Assembly (NCBI GenBank): GCA_007127615.1
Contig: SKZB01000446.1
Span: 1 to 6,746 of the forward strand
DNA from: Phycisphaerales bacterium
Lineage (GTDB): Bacteria > Planctomycetota > Phycisphaerae > Phycisphaerales > SM1A02
Direction of reading: 5' to 3'
DNA: 6,746 bases
Below the pieces are notes generated by a model. It searched no databases. It worked only from the letters and a program-made list of their open reading frames with translations, and had not been told where the DNA came from. The position numbers and the translations under genes are program-made. Shown piece after piece: positions 5,026 to 6,746 of this stretch (the stretch's first letter is position 1; every line of letters begins with the position of its first letter).

Positions 5026-6746
5026 CTAATCCCGACGACGCGGATTGAATATGTTGTCGAGAATATTGCCGATCTCGCCCGGGACGAGTTGACGCGTGAT
5101 GACCTCACCGACAAGTTTGGCGATGTCGATATCCGGTTCGGTCTTCAGTGACCCGAACTTCCCGCGCGTGACGATCGGAACTTCGATTGCCTGAACGGTT
5201 TGCCGGGTCTTGTCATCTGAGAAGTCGCGGGCGATGCGGGGGAGGACGCTGCCGGCCAGCGCGCCGAGCGGCACGGCCGTGCGAAGCCGTACCTCCCGCG
5301 TGTTCAGATCGATCGCGCCGGAGTACGGCATCGTGAGGGTCCCCAGCCGGACCGTGAACTGATCGTACTCGACCACACCGCTGCGGACGCGGGCTTCGAT
5401 CGGCGCGATGTGACCCCGCAGATCACGCGTCAGATCCACACCCGCGCTGATCTGCGCGAGCGAGAGAATGGTGAAGAGCGGCGTGCGCTGATCAAACTCC
5501 ACCGCGCCGATGGTCAGGTTGATATCCGCATTCAGACGTGACACGCCGCCGATCATCGGGAAGGTCGCGCTGGAAACCGTGGCGGAAAGCGGTCGATCGG
5601 ATTTGACGATGTCGCCCAGCAGCGGGTGAATCGACGCCAGAACCTTCTCGCGCAGCAGGGGGTTGATCTCAAGCTCCGCGCGAATCGGGTCGGCCCCCGA
5701 AACGTGAATCTGTCCATCGCTCGCGGTGCCGCGAGCGTTCAGCCAGCCGTTGGGCGAGGTGACTTCCAGCGAGATGGTGCCGGTCTCTGTGGAGAACTGC
5801 GCCGTCTTCAGGGAGGCGTTCATGATCTGGCCGACCGTCGCGGCAAAGTAGCCGTTCATGCGCAACAGCGCATCGACCAGCGCCGAGGGCACCGAGTCGA
5901 GGGTTGCGTCCAGATCAAGGGTCGCGTGCTCCGTATTGAAGCCGCCGTCGCGGGTGAGCAGGCCGAAGATCGCGCCGTCGACGTTCATGGAGCCGCGTGC
6001 GCCGCCGAGTTCACTGACGGCTTGCGCGCGGAAAGTCGTTTGATCGACCGGATCGCTCGAACGCAGCGTGACATCCAGATCGGTCAGCCGGGCACTTTCG
6101 CCCGAGGTCGTGTCGATGCGCAGCGGACTTCCCCTGAGCCGGATATCAAAACGCGCTGCGTGCGCATCGAACGGTTCGTTCAGCAGAACTTCGCGCGGCA
6201 GAATGATCTCGGCGACCCGAAGCGTGGCGGGAAGATCGTGGGTCACCCTCAGCACGCGATTGTCTTCACTTTGCGCGAGCAGTCGTTCCGTCGCGGCGGG
6301 GCTCAACCGCAGCTCGGTCGTCTCGCCGCTCAGCCGGACATTTTCAGCGTCGAGAACGAGGTCAAAGCCGCCCCTGATGCGGTCGAGGTCGCTGGTGAGG
6401 TTGGCCGTCAGGGTGTCGCCGCGCTGCCGAAACGAGATGCGCAATGCGCCGCCGCTGCCGGCCCAGGTCCGCAGCGATTCCGGCTCCCGTCCGAGCAGAC
6501 TCTCGATTGCCGCGACCTCGATGTCGGCCAGGTGCACTTCGCCCCGCAACTCCGGCTGCGTCTCGTCGGGGATGGAGGTCAGATCGAACGTCGCGCGCGC
6601 GCCGCGTTGGCCGGAGCCGTGCCGGTAAAGCGAGGTGGTTCCTTCGAGTCGGTACTGCGTCACTTCGGACAGTTGCGCTTCAATGTCGAGCTGCGTCGAG
6701 CGCAACTGGACGGCTTCGGCAAACCCGGGCACCTCGCCGAGTGAGA
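5026..6746 (-). CDS. AsmA-like envelope protein, C-terminal 572 residues (start outside window)
   Basis: The frame is open to the right edge, so the N-terminus, including any signal anchor, is missing; a GTG at 6730-6732 is inside the open frame and is not taken as the start. The visible part is almost entirely alternating short beta strands with many amphipathic repeats (for example RLTDLDVTLRSS, HATLDLDATLDS), with no membrane segment. Near the C-terminus, about residues 448-490, it reads IEARVRSGVVEYDQFTVRL, then MPYSGAIDLNTREVRLRTAVPL. This is the pattern of the AsmA/TamB-type C-terminal domain, in which a layer variable is gained, tested and contrasted with an undifferentiated ground state. 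It is followed by IVTRGKFGSLKTEPDIDI, the usual G-x-x-x-x-P-x-x-D ending. Known AsmA-like proteins are long periplasmic beta-groove bridges implicated in phospholipid transport to the outer membrane; that role here is inference from fold pattern only. It is convergent with the Nif3-family gene. Confidence is good for a real gene and moderate for the family. Confidence 0.8.
   Translation of the reverse strand, partial: SLGEVPGFAEAVQLRSTQLDIEAQLSEVTQYRLEGTTSLYRHGSGQRGARATFDLTSIPDETQPELRGEVHLADIEVAAIESLLGREPESLRTWAGSGGALRISFRQRGDTLTANLTSDLDRIRGGFDLVLDAENVRLSGETTELRLSPAATERLLAQSEDNRVLRVTHDLPATLRVAEIILPREVLLNEPFDAHAARFDIRLRGSPLRIDTTSGESARLTDLDVTLRSSDPVDQTTFRAQAVSELGGARGSMNVDGAIFGLLTRDGGFNTEHATLDLDATLDSVPSALVDALLRMNGYFAATVGQIMNASLKTAQFSTETGTISLEVTSPNGWLNARGTASDGQIHVSGADPIRAELEINPLLREKVLASIHPLLGDIVKSDRPLSATVSSATFPMIGGVSRLNADINLTIGAVEFDQRTPLFTILSLAQISAGVDLTRDLRGHIAPIEARVRSGVVEYDQFTVRLGTLTMPYSGAIDLNTREVRLRTAVPLGALAGSVLPRIARDFSDDKTRQTVQAIEVPIVTRGKFGSLKTEPDIDIAKLVGEVITRQLVPGEIGNILDNIFNPRRRD

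Noticed and set aside
5626..6744. 372-codon + strand frame opposite the AsmA-like gene
   Set aside because: Arg/Gln/Gly-rich shadow without motifs; the - strand shows regular beta-strand patterning and a family-like C-terminus.

Overview
The window looks like chromosomal DNA of a GC-rich planctomycete, probably of the Phycisphaerae side of the phylum. The main reasons are the short zinc ribbon of the form CPKCWYDM...CSECG between two membrane segments in the first gene, which I recognise as a recurrent planctomycete protein style, and GC-rich intergenic DNA filled with short-word iterations. No sequence search was possible, so the taxonomy is inference. No transposase, phage gene, tRNA, rRNA or CRISPR array was seen.

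Layout, left to right. 1-211: non-coding leader with a short octamer repeat and a TACAAT -10 element so close to the start codon that the first gene may be leaderless. 212-1519 (+): a lineage-style membrane protein with two N-terminal transmembrane segments, a zinc ribbon and HEAT-like helical repeats; function unknown. 1524-1625 (+): a possible 33-residue small ORF with a well-placed GAGGAG, coupled to the end of the first gene. 1626-1957: a repeat-dense convergent intergenic region, built from 7- and 8-base words sharing the core GTNNCT on both strands, plus a GGGGCC run. 1958-3457 (-): PhoH-family protein with an N-terminal PIN nuclease domain and a C-terminal P-loop ATPase. 3458-3885: divergent intergenic region with a perfect 17-base palindrome over the likely phoH -10, a GC-rich hairpin and a likely promoter for the next gene. 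3886-5004 (+): long-form Nif3/DUF34 dinuclear-metal protein with the PII-like insert. 5026-6746 (-): C-terminal 572 residues of an AsmA-like envelope protein whose start lies beyond the right edge.

The genes do not form one operon. Orientations alternate (+, -, +, -), so there are two convergent junctions (1519/1958 and 5004/5026) and one divergent one (3457/3886). PhoH and Nif3 are conserved housekeeping-type proteins, while the first and last genes are envelope-associated and less conserved. I see no evidence for a complete new multi-gene system. The points most worth a second look are the octamer/heptamer repeat family and its presence at a promoter, the palindrome over the phoH -10, and the zinc-ribbon/HEAT membrane protein.
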